From JAAOII01 sp965207705 (GTDB taxonomy: Bacteria; Pseudomonadota; Gammaproteobacteria; CBDBNL01; JAAOII01), in NCBI GenBank assembly GCA_965207705.1, contig OZ242292.1:1736001-1800000 (forward strand): 64,000 nt of DNA, read 5' to 3'. The position numbers and the translations under genes are program-made. The notes under the pieces are model-generated. The model did not search any database. It saw only the letters and a list, made by a program, of their open reading frames with translations, and was not told the DNA's origin. Shown piece after piece: positions 9,647 to 19,178 of the stretch; positions within the stretch are counted from its first letter, which is position 1; every line of letters starts with the position of its first letter.

Positions 9647-12600
9647 TTATAACCATCTCTTATTCTTACGAAGTGTACTCTGTACTTCCTTTGATATTTT
9701 TTGGATACTCTTAAGAACTTTAGTTGTATTGTCAATTACATCTTTATCTTTACTAAGTTTTATTGCTGTTTGATAATCATTCATGGCGCCTTCAAAATAA
9801 GCATCCGCATCTTTATAATCTTTTGATTCACATTTATCAAGACCTAATCCACTTTTAGCAGTACCACTAGCAGTATAAAATTTTACACCATTAGGTTCAA
9901 TTTTAATAGCTTTAGCGAAATCATTAATAGCTCCTTTATAATCTTGTAATTTATTTTTAGTATTCCCACGATTATAATAAGCATTTTCATTATTAGAGTC
10001 AATATTAATAGCTTGAGTGAAATCATCAATAGCTCCTTTATAATCTTTTAATTCATATTTAGCATGACCACACATATAATAAGCATTTTTATTATTAGGA
10101 TCAATCTTAATAACTGTGGTGGAATCATTAATGGCACCTAAGTAATCTTTTAATTCATATTTAGCATGACCACGATTATAGTAAGCATTTGCATCAGTTG
10201 GGTCAATCTCAATAGCTTGGGTAAAATCATCAATAGCTCCTCTGTAATCTTCTAAGTCATGTTTAGTATGACCGCGATTGTAGTAAGTATTCGCATTATT
10301 AGGGTCAATCTTAATAGCTTGAGTAAGATCATCAATGGCTCCTTTATAATCCTGCAATTGACTCTTGGTGTCAGCGCGATTATAGTAAGTATTTGCATTA
10401 TTAGGTTCAATATTAATAGCTTTAGTAAAATCATCAATAGCCTCTTGATAATACGTTAATTGATTCTTAGTGCTAGCACGATTATAGTAAGCATTTGCAT
10501 AATTTGGATCAATTTCAATGGCTTTATTATAATTATCAATAGCTCCTCGATAATCTTTTAATCTATATTTAACATTACCACGATCATTGTAAGCATTTGC
10601 ATTATTAGGTTCAATCTTAATAGTTTTAGTAAAATCATCAATAGCCTTTTGATAATATTTCAATTCATAGTTAGCAACACCACGAATATAGTAAGCACCA
10701 GCATCATTTGGGTTAATCTTGATAACTTCAGTAGAATCATTAATAGCCATTTTATAATCTTTTAGTTGACTTTTAGCGCTAGCACGACTATAGTAAGCAT
10801 TTGCATTATTAGGTTCGATCTTAATGGCTTTAGTGAAATCATCAATAGCTCCTTTATAATCTTTTAGTTGACTTTTAGTGCTAGCACGATTATAGTAGGC
10901 ACCCGCATTATTAGGTTCAATCTTAATAGCTTTAGTGAGATCATCAATAGCGCTATTATAATTTTCTAATTGATTATTAGCACTAGCACGACTAAAGTAA
11001 GCACCTGCATTATTAGGTTCGATCTTAATAGCTTGAGTGAGATCATCAATAGCCCCTTGATAATTTCCTAACTGACTATTAGAGCTAGCGCGATTAAAAT
11101 AAGCATTCACATTATTAGGTTTAATATTAATAGCTTTAGTAAGATCATCAATAGCACTTTGATAATCATTTATTTGACTATTAGCGCTAGCACGACTAAA
11201 GTAAGCATTTATATTATTAGGTTCAATCTTAATTACCTTAGTGAAATCATCAATAGCGCCATTATAATTTCCTAATTGACTATTAGCGCTAGCTCGATTA
11301 TAGTAGGCACCTGTATTATTAGGTTCAATCTTAATAGCTTGAGTGAGATCATCAATAGTGCCTTTATAATCGTTTATTTGACTTTTAGCGCTAGCACGAT
11401 TATAGTAAGCACCTGCATTATTAGGTTCAATATTAATAGCTTTAGTAAGATCATCAATAGCGCCTTTATAATCGTTTATTTGACTTTTAGCGCTAGCTCG
11501 ATTATAGTAGGCACCTACATTATTAGGTTCAATCTTAATAGCTTTAGTAAGATCATCAATAGCTCCATTATAATTTTCTAATTGGCTATTAGCACTAGCA
11601 CGATTAAAGTAAGCATTTGCATTATTAGGTTCAATCTTACTAGCTTTAGTGAGATCATTAATAGCTTCATTATAATTTCCTAATTGACTATTAGCGCTAG
11701 CCCGATTATAGTAGGCGCCTGCATCCTTTGGATTAATTTTAATGGCTTGAGTAAGATCATCAATGGCGCTTTGATAATTTTTTAATTGACTATTAGCGTT
11801 AGCGCGATTATAGTAGGCACTTGCATCCTTTGGATTAATTTTAATGGCTTGAGTAAAATCGTCAATAGCTCCGCTATAATCGTTAATTTCACTTTTAGCA
11901 TTACCACGATTATAGTAAGCATGTGCATTCTTGGGCTCAGTTTTAATAGTTTGAGTAAAATCATCAATAGCCGCTTGGTAATCTTTAGTTTTACTTTTAG
12001 TATTATCGTGATTATTGTAATCCTTTTTGTGATTTGTGCTAGTATTAATAACTTGAGTACAATCATTAGTAGTTCCTGGATAATCTATTAATTCAGGTTT
12101 AACATTACCGAGATTATTATATGCATTTGTATTATTTACTTCTTGAACATTTTTTATTTCATTTTTAATCTCACCGCGACTATTATAAGTATCTATATTA
12201 TTTGGATCAGTATTAATAACTTGAGTGAAATAATCAATCAATACATGATGATATTTTAATTTACTTTTAGGACTATCAAGATTATAGTAAACTTCTGTCA
12301 ATTGCTCATATATTTTTTGGCGAGCAGCTTGTTGTTCTTGTAGTTTGTGTTTTACTCCATCAACTATGTGGGGCGGAGCTTTGTTGGTAAATTCTTTATT
12401 GTTGAGTTTATTCTTTAGTTTTATGATATCCTCATTGGTAGCTTCTTTCTTTTTCTGCAATCTTTCAATTTCTTCTTCTTTGTTGATGCTCTGTTGGTTG
12501 TTGGCTGTTAGGGGCATCAGAATTTCACCTTCCCCTGCCAAGCGTGCTATGGCTGGAGGTTTAGTAGTTCCATCGGTTAGAGTACTTAGCTTGTTGCATC

Positions 12601-15130
12601 TGGTTAATGGCTTGATTATGTCCGCATATTCTTCCAGCCATTTTTTTTCATTTTTATTATTGCTAAACATGATGAATTCCAGCAGGATATTTGGTGCTAT
12701 GTTTGTCTCGCTGCGTATAATCCTAGCTCCTTGGACGAACTCTTTCATCCAGGCAACTGCGGCAAATTTTTTATTACTTTCCGTTATTTCTACATCGCTC
12801 TTTTGTGCTCGGAGTGGGAATTCACTGACCATGATGCTCTTTACACTTTTACTTTTATTTTCTGCATGCAGATGTTGCCATATTTCTTCGGTGATGAAGG
12901 GAATAAAGGGGTGGGCTAAGCGGAGGATGTTGTCTAACATGCTTATTAGTCCTTGTTTGATGGATGCTTTTGCTTGTTCGTCATCAGATGCCAGGATTGG
13001 TTTGGTGAATTCAATGTACCAGTCGCAGAATTCGTTCCATACCAGTTCATAGAGGGCTTGGGCTGCGAGGTCAATGCGGTAGTTGTCTAGTGAGGTGCTG
13101 ATTTCAGCGGCAGCGATGTCAAAGCGCCATTGCATCCATTGGTTGATGAAGTTGGCGGTACCGGCAGTTGATTCGCTTGCATTAGCGGCATCCACTATTT
13201 CTTCTCTTTGCCCCCCTGGTTGCTCCCCCTCGCACTGCATTAATACATAGCGAGCTGCATTCCATAGTTTATTGCATAAGTTGCGGTAGCCGATACAGCG
13301 GGATGTGTCAAAGTTGAGGTCACTCCCAGTTGATGCCATAGCGCAGAAGGTAAATCTTAGGGCGTCGGTGCCGTGTTCGGCGATGCCATCGGGGAAGTGT
13401 TTCTTGGTGGCGGCGGCTATTGATTTTGCTTTGTCTGGCTGCATCATGTCTGTGGTGCGTTTGCGCAGTAATTCTTCCAGTTCAACGCCGTCAATAATAT
13501 CCAGAGGGTCTAAGATATTGCCTTTGGATTTAGACATCTTTTGTCCTTCAGCATCACGCACTAGTCCATGGATGTAAACATTGTGGAAGGGGACTTGGTC
13601 TTTCAAGCACAGGGTTACCATAATCATTCTTGCCACCCAGAAGAAGATAATATCAAAACCAGTTACCAACAAGTCAGTAGGGTTGAAGGTTTTTTGCCTG
13701 TCACTTTTTTTGGGCCAGCCCATGGTGGCAAAAGTCCATAGTGCTGAGGAGAACCAGGTATCCAGCACGTCTTCGTCCTGGCGCAGTTTCACGCTGCTAT
13801 CAAGGTTGTTTTTAGTGCGTGCTTCTTCTTGATTGCGTCCTACATACGGCTTGCCGTCCTCATCATACCAAGCGGGGATGCGGTGTCCCCACCATAGTTG
13901 GCGGCTTACGCACCAGTCCTGGATTTCGTTTAGCCAGGTGTAATACGATTTTTCCCACATTGGTGAGACGAACTTTGTTTTTTTGTTCTTCACCTCCTTT
14001 TTGTCCTTCACCGCCTTGATGGCGCGCTGTGCCATAGTGTCCATATTAATGTACCATTGGTCGGTTAGATAGGGTTCTAATATAACGCCGCTGCGGTCGC
14101 CACGCGGTGGGCTGTAGCTGTGCTTTTCTTCTTTTGCGAGTAGTCCTTGTTGTTTGAAGTCCTGCACAATCTTGGTGCGTGCTTCATATCTATCCATGCC
14201 TCTGTAGGCGGGTGGGGCGTTTTCGTTGAGGTGGGCATCTTTGGTGAATAGGTTTATTGTTTCCATGGTATGCCTTTGACCCACTTCGTAATCGTTGAAG
14301 TCGTGCGCTGGAGTTATTTTTACACAGCCAGAGCCGAAGTCGGGTTTTACATATTCATCGGCTATTACGGGGATGATTCTGTCGGTGCCGGGGACACGCA
14401 CCATTCTGCCTACCGCTGCTTTATAACGTTCGTCATCGGGGTGGACGGCAACTGCGCCGTCCGCCAGGGTTGTTTCTGGGCGGGTAGTGGAGATGACCAT
14501 GCAGGATTTGTTAGTGGGATCATTTACGAACGGATAACGTATGTAATATAGGGTGGAGGGTTCTTCTACGGCGCGCACTTCTAAATCGGATACTGCGGTT
14601 TGTAGCACTGGGTCCCAGTTAACCAGACGTTTGCTGCGATACACCAAGCCCTTTTCGTGCAGGCGCACAAATGCTTCAATAACCGAGTTGATGTAGGCGT
14701 CGTCCATAGTGAATCTGCTGGTTTTCCAATCCACTGAGGCGCCAAGTCGGCGCAGTTGTTTTTCTATGGTGCCCGATGACATTTCTTTCCACTTCCACAC
14801 TTCCGCTAAGAATTTTTCCCTTCCCATATCTCGTTTGTTTTTGCCTTGCGCAGCGAGTCGTCTTTCCACCACCATTTGAGTGGCTATGCCGGCGTGGTCG
14901 GTGCCCATCTGCCACAACACGTTTTTGCCGTTCATTCGTTGGTAGCGGATAAGGGTGTCAATGATGGTGTTGAGGAAGGCATGTCCCATGTGTAGAGTGC
15001 CAGTAACATTGGGAGGAGGGATGACTATGGAGTAGGGCTCGCCAGTTCCAGAGGGGGTAAACAAATCCTCATCCTCCCAGTATTTAGACCAGCGCGCTTC
15101 TATTTCTTTTGAGTTGAAGTTTTTATCCAT
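9647..15130 (-). CDS. valS: Valyl-tRNA synthetase fused to a long TPR array
   Basis: 1827 residues; a normal ValS is about 900-960. Residues 1 to ~945 are a complete class Ia synthetase: HMGH at 47-50 (HIGH motif), editing domain with STTRPETTLADGAVAVHPDD, KMSKS at 531-535, anticodon-binding domain, and the C-terminal coiled-coil arm (EEEIERLQKKKEATNEDI then KLNNKEFTNKAPPHIVDGVK). Instead of stopping, the frame continues into tetratricopeptide repeats to the end: about 20 clear 34-residue units of the AYYNRASAKSQLKDYKGAID type plus degenerate ones at both edges. It charges tRNA-Val with valine; a cognate tRNA-Val gene lies about 5 kb away. The TPR part would offer a protein-binding solenoid. 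No stop or frameshift separates the halves. The start MDKNFNSKEIEARW aligns with usual ValS N-termini. Confidence 0.93.
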   Translation of the reverse strand: MDKNFNSKEIEARWSKYWEDEDLFTPSGTGEPYSIVIPPPNVTGTLHMGHAFLNTIIDTLIRYQRMNGKNVLWQMGTDHAGIATQMVVERRLAAQGKNKRDMGREKFLAEVWKWKEMSSGTIEKQLRRLGASVDWKTSRFTMDDAYINSVIEAFVRLHEKGLVYRSKRLVNWDPVLQTAVSDLEVRAVEEPSTLYYIRYPFVNDPTNKSCMVISTTRPETTLADGAVAVHPDDERYKAAVGRMVRVPGTDRIIPVIADEYVKPDFGSGCVKITPAHDFNDYEVGQRHTMETINLFTKDAHLNENAPPAYRGMDRYEARTKIVQDFKQQGLLAKEEKHSYSPPRGDRSGVILEPYLTDQWYINMDTMAQRAIKAVKDKKEVKNKKTKFVSPMWEKSYYTWLNEIQDWCVSRQLWWGHRIPAWYDEDGKPYVGRNQEEARTKNNLDSSVKLRQDEDVLDTWFSSALWTFATMGWPKKSDRQKTFNPTDLLVTGFDIIFFWVARMIMVTLCLKDQVPFHNVYIHGLVRDAEGQKMSKSKGNILDPLDIIDGVELEELLRKRTTDMMQPDKAKSIAAATKKHFPDGIAEHGTDALRFTFCAMASTGSDLNFDTSRCIGYRNLCNKLWNAARYVLMQCEGEQPGGQREEIVDAANASESTAGTANFINQWMQWRFDIAAAEISTSLDNYRIDLAAQALYELVWNEFCDWYIEFTKPILASDDEQAKASIKQGLISMLDNILRLAHPFIPFITEEIWQHLHAENKSKSVKSIMVSEFPLRAQKSDVEITESNKKFAAVAWMKEFVQGARIIRSETNIAPNILLEFIMFSNNKNEKKWLEEYADIIKPLTRCNKLSTLTDGTTKPPAIARLAGEGEILMPLTANNQQSINKEEEIERLQKKKEATNEDIIKLKNKLNNKEFTNKAPPHIVDGVKHKLQEQQAARQKIYEQLTEVYYNLDSPKSKLKYHHVLIDYFTQVINTDPNNIDTYNSRGEIKNEIKNVQEVNNTNAYNNLGNVKPELIDYPGTTNDCTQVINTSTNHKKDYNNHDNTKSKTKDYQAAIDDFTQTIKTEPKNAHAYYNRGNAKSEINDYSGAIDDFTQAIKINPKDASAYYNRANANSQLKNYQSAIDDLTQAIKINPKDAGAYYNRASANSQLGNYNEAINDLTKASKIEPNNANAYFNRASANSQLENYNGAIDDLTKAIKIEPNNVGAYYNRASAKSQINDYKGAIDDLTKAINIEPNNAGAYYNRASAKSQINDYKGTIDDLTQAIKIEPNNTGAYYNRASANSQLGNYNGAIDDFTKVIKIEPNNINAYFSRASANSQINDYQSAIDDLTKAINIKPNNVNAYFNRASSNSQLGNYQGAIDDLTQAIKIEPNNAGAYFSRASANNQLENYNSAIDDLTKAIKIEPNNAGAYYNRASTKSQLKDYKGAIDDFTKAIKIEPNNANAYYSRASAKSQLKDYKMAINDSTEVIKINPNDAGAYYIRGVANYELKYYQKAIDDFTKTIKIEPNNANAYNDRGNVKYRLKDYRGAIDNYNKAIEIDPNYANAYYNRASTKNQLTYYQEAIDDFTKAINIEPNNANTYYNRADTKSQLQDYKGAIDDLTQAIKIDPNNANTYYNRGHTKHDLEDYRGAIDDFTQAIEIDPTDANAYYNRGHAKYELKDYLGAINDSTTVIKIDPNNKNAYYMCGHAKYELKDYKGAIDDFTQAINIDSNNENAYYNRGNTKNKLQDYKGAINDFAKAIKIEPNGVKFYTASGTAKSGLGLDKCESKDYKDADAYFEGAMNDYQTAIKLSKDKDVIDNTTKVLKSIQKISKEVQSTLRKNKRWL
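9890..12290 (-). repeat. Tandem 102-bp repeats encoding the TPR array of ValS
   Basis: About 21-24 head-to-tail copies of a 102-bp unit (34 codons), strongly conserved at DNA level in the middle (roughly 10400-11850) and decaying towards both ends. Each copy contains a similar TTAGGTTCAATCTTAATAG block on the plus strand. Such high DNA identity suggests recent expansion by unequal recombination, and copy number may vary between strains. Confidence 0.9.
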
Positions 15131-15254
15131 GTTGTTGCGGGCGTCGTTCCAGGCGATTTTTCAGATGCTGTGTCAGGTTGCGGGCGGAGCGCAGCTCAGC
15201 CCCTACGAGTAAGTTTTTATCCATGGTGTTGCGAGTGGGCGAGTTTTTATCCAT
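15119..15254 (-). repeat. Triplicated valS start sequence with an inserted hairpin element
   Basis: The 12-mer GTTTTTATCCAT (ATGGATAAAAAC on the minus strand, the valS start) occurs at 15119-15130, 15213-15224 and 15243-15254. The first two are followed by similar sequence (TTGTTGCGGGCG versus GTGTTGCGAGTG). Between the first two copies, at 15178-15209, lies a diverged copy of the GC-rich palindromic element found repeatedly after 21.9 kb. It therefore sits in the valS mRNA leader. Confidence 0.7.
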
Positions 15255-16356
15255 TTCCACCCCCATCATCCTCTTCAATATGGCGGAATATGAAGATGCG
15301 TGAAAACATAAAGTTAAAGCCCATGCCTCCCAACACGCCAAGCAACAGCGCAAGTATTCTATATTCATCAAAGTAAGCAACATTGATAGTTAGCAATGAA
15401 TAAAGCCCCCAGTTGATAACAAAGCCAAAGATACTTACAAACACAAAACTAAGCCATTGTTTTACGGGGTGGGCTTTGAAGTATTCAGAAAATGTAACCG
15501 TCCGATTCCAGTACCAGTTGGATGATGCCCCCAGCCAGAAGGATGCAGCCCGCGCCGCGAGATGGCTCATGCCAAACAATGATTGAAACATATAATAGAA
15601 TGTAACATCCACCACAAAGCCACTGGCACCCACCAAGCCAAATTGTAAAAACTCCGACATTGTTGGATACTTATATTGGTACAGACGCCGCAGATGCCTG
15701 AGATAATAGAATTGTTGCCGCACATTCATCTTGCTGTTGCCATGCAGGCGCTCGCTAAAATGAATGGGATGTTCGTATATCTTGCCAAAGCCGCCCTTGA
15801 CTATAAGTTCCAAAGCAATCTTATATCCCAATGGCGATAGCTTGTTTATTGGTGGCACATTCTTACTGGCAAGCAGGAAGAAGCCACTCATAGGGTCTTT
15901 AATTTTACTCAGCGGGACAGCCAGCAAAGTGGCAACCATAGAGATAATTCTCCGTTTGAGAGTCCATTGGATATCAATAGAAGCGCCATCAACATAGCGC
16001 GAGCCCAAGCAAAAATCCACTTCGCCTTGTTGCAATTTGTCTAACATCGGTTTGATAGAAGACACAGGGTGAGAGAGGTCTGCATCCATAACAGCGCAAT
16101 AGTCCCCTTTGGCAATGCGCAAGCCGTCAATCACTGCTGCGGAGAGTCCGCGTTTGTGCCCCTTGCGGTTTATTATGCTAACTGGGATTTCCTGCTTTTG
16201 CAATTTGGCAACCACCTTATCCGAGCCGTCCTGTGAGTCATCATCCATTATGAGAATTTCATACTTGATGGAGTTGAACTCTTTGGCTATGCTGGTGCAT
16301 AGAGGAGTTAGGTTTGGCGCCTCCTTATAGGTGGGGATTATTATGCTGATTAACAC
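15247..16356 (-). CDS. Polyprenol-phosphate glycosyltransferase (DPM1-like GT2) with GtrA membrane domain
   Basis: 369 residues. The N-terminal catalytic domain begins ISIIIPTYKEAPN, has the nucleotide-sugar loop IMDDDSQDGSD and the metal-binding VMDADLSHP (DxD), and GSRYVDG as in dolichol-phosphate mannose synthases. Residues ~235-360 are a GtrA domain with four hydrophobic helices (start MSEFLQFGLVGASGFVVD). Such fusions transfer a sugar from a nucleotide donor to undecaprenyl phosphate and move it across the inner membrane for surface-glycan decoration. The start is probably GTG at 16356, preceded by a weak AGG. The gene's end abuts the duplicated valS start sequence and lies within the probable valS leader; the order leuC, this gene, valS on one strand suggests read-through. 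Confidence 0.85.
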   Translation of the reverse strand: MLISIIIPTYKEAPNLTPLCTSIAKEFNSIKYEILIMDDDSQDGSDKVVAKLQKQEIPVSIINRKGHKRGLSAAVIDGLRIAKGDYCAVMDADLSHPVSSIKPMLDKLQQGEVDFCLGSRYVDGASIDIQWTLKRRIISMVATLLAVPLSKIKDPMSGFFLLASKNVPPINKLSPLGYKIALELIVKGGFGKIYEHPIHFSERLHGNSKMNVRQQFYYLRHLRRLYQYKYPTMSEFLQFGLVGASGFVVDVTFYYMFQSLFGMSHLAARAASFWLGASSNWYWNRTVTFSEYFKAHPVKQWLSFVFVSIFGFVINWGLYSLLTINVAYFDEYRILALLLGVLGGMGFNFMFSRIFIFRHIEEDDGGGNG

Positions 16357-16379
16357 CTATTTTCTATAACTTATATAAC

Positions 16380-17804
16380 TTATATAACTTCACGGACGTC
16401 ATTGAAACGCCCGCGAATAGCAGCAAGAGCCGCCATAGCTGGACTAACCAAATGAGTGCGTCCTCCCGTTCCTTGCCGTCCCTCAAAGTTTCTATTAGAG
16501 GTTGCGGCGCAATGTTCCTGCGGGCTTAGTTGGTCGGGGTTCATCCCCAAGCACATAGAGCAGCCAGGACTGCGCCACTGAAATCCTGCTTCTTGGAAAA
16601 TTTTATCCAGCCCCTCTTCCTCCGCCTGTTTTTTTACCATGCCAGAGCTTGGCACAACCAATGCTTCTTTTATGCTACTCGCCACCTTATTGCCCTTGAC
16701 AATATCAGCTGCCACGCGCAAATCCTCAATGCGTGAGTTGGTGCAAGAACCTATAAAGATGCGGTCAAGATTAATGTCATGCATTGCAGTGCCTGGCTTG
16801 AGCCCCATATACTCCAAGGCGCGCTTCCAATCATTTTGTTTGGCTGCGTTATCTGCATCATCAGGGTTCGGCACCTTGCCTTCAATTGAGGTTACCATCT
16901 CTGGCGAAGTCCCCCAGGTTACCTGAGGTGCTATCTCTGCGCCATTTATCTCAATTACAGTGTCAAACTTGGCGCCCTCATCACTATGCAATTCTTTCAG
17001 CCAGAACTCTTGGGCTTTTTCCCACATCTCATCTTTGGGGGCATAACGGCGACCTTGCACATAATCAATCGTGGTTTGGTCTGTGGCAATTAATCCTGCT
17101 CGGGCTCCTGCTTCTATAGACATATTGCAAATTGTCATTCTGCCTTCCATGCTAAGGGAGCGAATCACCTCGCCGCCATATTCAATTGTATAGCCAGTGC
17201 CGCCTGCGGTTCCTATCTTGCCAATTATGGCAAGGATTATGTCTTTAGCAAAGACGCCTTTGTTCAGGTGTTTATCAACTTGGATGAACATATTTTTACT
17301 TTTGCGCGCTATCAGGCATTGGGTTGCCAGCACATGTTCCACCTCAGAAGTGCCTATGCCATAAGATAGGGTGCCCAGCGCTCCATGAGTTGCGGTGTGC
17401 GAGTCGCCACAAACAATAGTCATGCCTGGCAAGCTGGCACCCAGTTCGGGTCCAATAGTATGGACTATTCCTTGTTCTTGTGAGTCAATTCCCAGTTCTT
17501 TGATGCCATAAAGTTTGCAGTTATCATCCAGAGTTTGCACCTGAATTTTGGATATATTATCGGTTATGCCGTCAATACCTTTGGCGCGGCTAGTGGTGGG
17601 GACATTGTGGTCTGCGGTGGCAAGGATGGAATCAATACGCCATGGTTTGCGTCCATTCAGGCGCAACCCTTCAAATGCTTGGGGCGAGGTGACTTCGTGT
17701 ACCAGATGTCTATCTATGTATAGCAGGGCGTAGCCGTCTCCGCGTTCGGCAACAAGATGCATATCCCATAGTTTGTCGTAAAGTGTTCTGTTTTGTGCTT
17801 GCAT
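16380..17804 (-). CDS. leuC: 3-isopropylmalate dehydratase large subunit LeuC
   Basis: 474 residues, full length for LeuC. With LeuD it isomerises 2-isopropylmalate to 3-isopropylmalate in leucine synthesis. The [4Fe-4S] ligands are Cys354 (IGSCTNSR), Cys415 and Cys418 (SPGCSMCLGMNPD), and the N-terminus MQAQNRTLYDKLWDMHLV plus DSHTATHGALGTL are typical of the aconitase family's LeuC branch. leuD, leuB and leuA are not in the window, so the pathway is split in this genome. A TATAAT is seen 12 bases upstream of the ATG but with no good -35. The stop codon lies in a short triplicated ATAACTT repeat (about 16366-16389). Confidence 0.96.
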   Translation of the reverse strand: MQAQNRTLYDKLWDMHLVAERGDGYALLYIDRHLVHEVTSPQAFEGLRLNGRKPWRIDSILATADHNVPTTSRAKGIDGITDNISKIQVQTLDDNCKLYGIKELGIDSQEQGIVHTIGPELGASLPGMTIVCGDSHTATHGALGTLSYGIGTSEVEHVLATQCLIARKSKNMFIQVDKHLNKGVFAKDIILAIIGKIGTAGGTGYTIEYGGEVIRSLSMEGRMTICNMSIEAGARAGLIATDQTTIDYVQGRRYAPKDEMWEKAQEFWLKELHSDEGAKFDTVIEINGAEIAPQVTWGTSPEMVTSIEGKVPNPDDADNAAKQNDWKRALEYMGLKPGTAMHDINLDRIFIGSCTNSRIEDLRVAADIVKGNKVASSIKEALVVPSSGMVKKQAEEEGLDKIFQEAGFQWRSPGCSMCLGMNPDQLSPQEHCAATSNRNFEGRQGTGGRTHLVSPAMAALAAIRGRFNDVREVI

Positions 17805-17842
17805 AGGTTATATTATAAAGGTTTAACAGCCGTGATGAAGGT

Positions 17843-19171
17843 TTATATAATAGAGGATTGCAAATATGCTGAGGATTGCATTTCTGTTAGACGGCTTAGG
17901 GTGCGTCCGCTTTCACCGCCAGCATCGCCTCCACCAGATTCGCCGCCAGCACCCCCTCCGCCTGATTCGCCCCCTCCACCAGATTCCCCTGATTTAGCCC
18001 CTCCATAAAGCTGCTGTGTTGGCACTGCGGCGCTTATCACCAGCCCTATCTTGCGGTCGTATAAAATATCCACTAACCAGGTGAAACGTCTCGCCGCCTC
18101 GGCAAGTTCGGGCTTATTCAGTTGCGGAACTGCGGAAAGAAAGACCATGCCAAATCTATCCGCCAAGCGCAAGTAATCCACTTGCGAGCGCTCCCCTTGA
18201 CATAGAGTGGCGAAGTCAAACCACACTGCATCCGAGCTGCGTCTCACTGCTTCCACTTGCCGTCCCTGCAACACCACCTGAGGGGGAAGATTAATCCCGC
18301 AGGCAATTCTATCAAATAGCTCAGTCATCTTGCTGTTAGTCGTGTCATCCAGCGGATAAAAATACACATCACCATCACGCAAACTTAGTTGGCGATAATC
18401 GTCATCACCATCCACCGCAAAAATGGTGAAATGTTGCATAATCAGATTTATGGCGGGCACAAAAAGATGCCGCGCCAAGCCATTAGGGTATAGTTCTTGC
18501 GGGTGGTAGTTTGAAGTCATAACAAAGTTCACCCCCAGCGCCAGTAATTGTTCTAACAGACGCGACATTATCATGGCATCGGCAATATCTGAGATATGGA
18601 ATTCATCAAAGCATAACACATCGCACTCTGCCGCTAAATCCTTGGCTACCTTGACCAAAGCATCGTCTGTTGCTTTGGCGTGTTTTCTGCTGGAGTTTCT
18701 GCTGGTGTTTTTGTGGGAATTTTTATTAGTATCTCCATCGCCTGCTTCCTTGCCTAATTTACGAGCGCTGCCGCCATCAACCTCGTCAACAATTTTACTA
18801 TATGCCTGCATCTCATCGTGGAAATGGCGGATAAAAGAATGAAAGTGCACCCGCTTCTTTTTTTGCAGAGGCAAGGTTAGAAAGAAGCCATCCATAAGAA
18901 GGGTTTTACCTCGTCCTACTTTGCCATACAAATAGACCCCCGTGGCAGGAGAGGATTTTTTCCCAGCGGAGGAGAAAAAACGAGTGGGGGAAAAACGGGC
19001 GGGGGAAAAACGAGCGGGGGAAAAACGAAAAGATGAAGTGCTCTTGGGCTTTGTTGATAGTTTGTTGGCAAAGTCATGCAGTATAGCCACTGCTGCTTTT
19101 TGTCTGGCGTCTGGATTAATCTTACCTGCGCTGATGAGTTCCTCATACCAGGCGTCTATATTTAATTCCAT
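17843..19171 (-). CDS. zapE: ZapE/AFG1-family cell-division ATPase with low-complexity inserts
   Basis: 442 residues from the ATG at 19171, which lies 7 bp after the upstream glycosyltransferase stop; a TTG at 19216 in the same frame would overlap that gene and is less likely. AFG1-type P-loop ATPase: Walker A GKVGRGKT at 83-90, FHSFIRHFHDEM, Walker B DVLCFDEFHISD at 184-195, and TSNYHPQELYPNGLARHLFVPAI. ZapE acts on FtsZ rings in division under stress; the mitochondrial relative is Afg1. Family blocks are separated by extra sequence: RFSPA repeats at ~48-74, a Ser/Asn/Lys-rich stretch at ~137-170 before Walker B, and a Gly/Ser-rich stretch at ~389-421 just before the conserved terminal RTLSRLTEMQS. 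All inserts are in frame and the catalytic motifs are intact. Confidence 0.9.
   Translation of the reverse strand: MELNIDAWYEELISAGKINPDARQKAAVAILHDFANKLSTKPKSTSSFRFSPARFSPARFSPTRFFSSAGKKSSPATGVYLYGKVGRGKTLLMDGFFLTLPLQKKKRVHFHSFIRHFHDEMQAYSKIVDEVDGGSARKLGKEAGDGDTNKNSHKNTSRNSSRKHAKATDDALVKVAKDLAAECDVLCFDEFHISDIADAMIMSRLLEQLLALGVNFVMTSNYHPQELYPNGLARHLFVPAINLIMQHFTIFAVDGDDDYRQLSLRDGDVYFYPLDDTTNSKMTELFDRIACGINLPPQVVLQGRQVEAVRRSSDAVWFDFATLCQGERSQVDYLRLADRFGMVFLSAVPQLNKPELAEAARRFTWLVDILYDRKIGLVISAAVPTQQLYGGAKSGESGGGGESGGGGAGGESGGGDAGGESGRTLSRLTEMQSSAYLQSSII
18986..19028 (-). repeat. 15-bp tandem repeats inside zapE (RFSPA units)
   Basis: Three copies of a GGGGAAAAACGxGCG unit on the plus strand encode the repeated five residues A-R-F-S-P before the Walker A motif. 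The array is purine/G-rich on the plus strand and could expand or contract by slippage without a frameshift. Confidence 0.75.
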
Positions 19172-19178
19172 TGGTGAG

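Noticed and set aside
9890..12290. Possible CRISPR-like or satellite array because of regular repeats
   Set aside because: Unit is 102 bp with no unique spacers, keeps an open frame and encodes TPRs.
12345..13052. 235-residue plus-strand frame opposite valS
   Set aside because: Lies entirely antisense to the conserved anticodon-binding part of ValS; composition (Ser/Leu/Phe rich) is typical of a mirrored coding frame.
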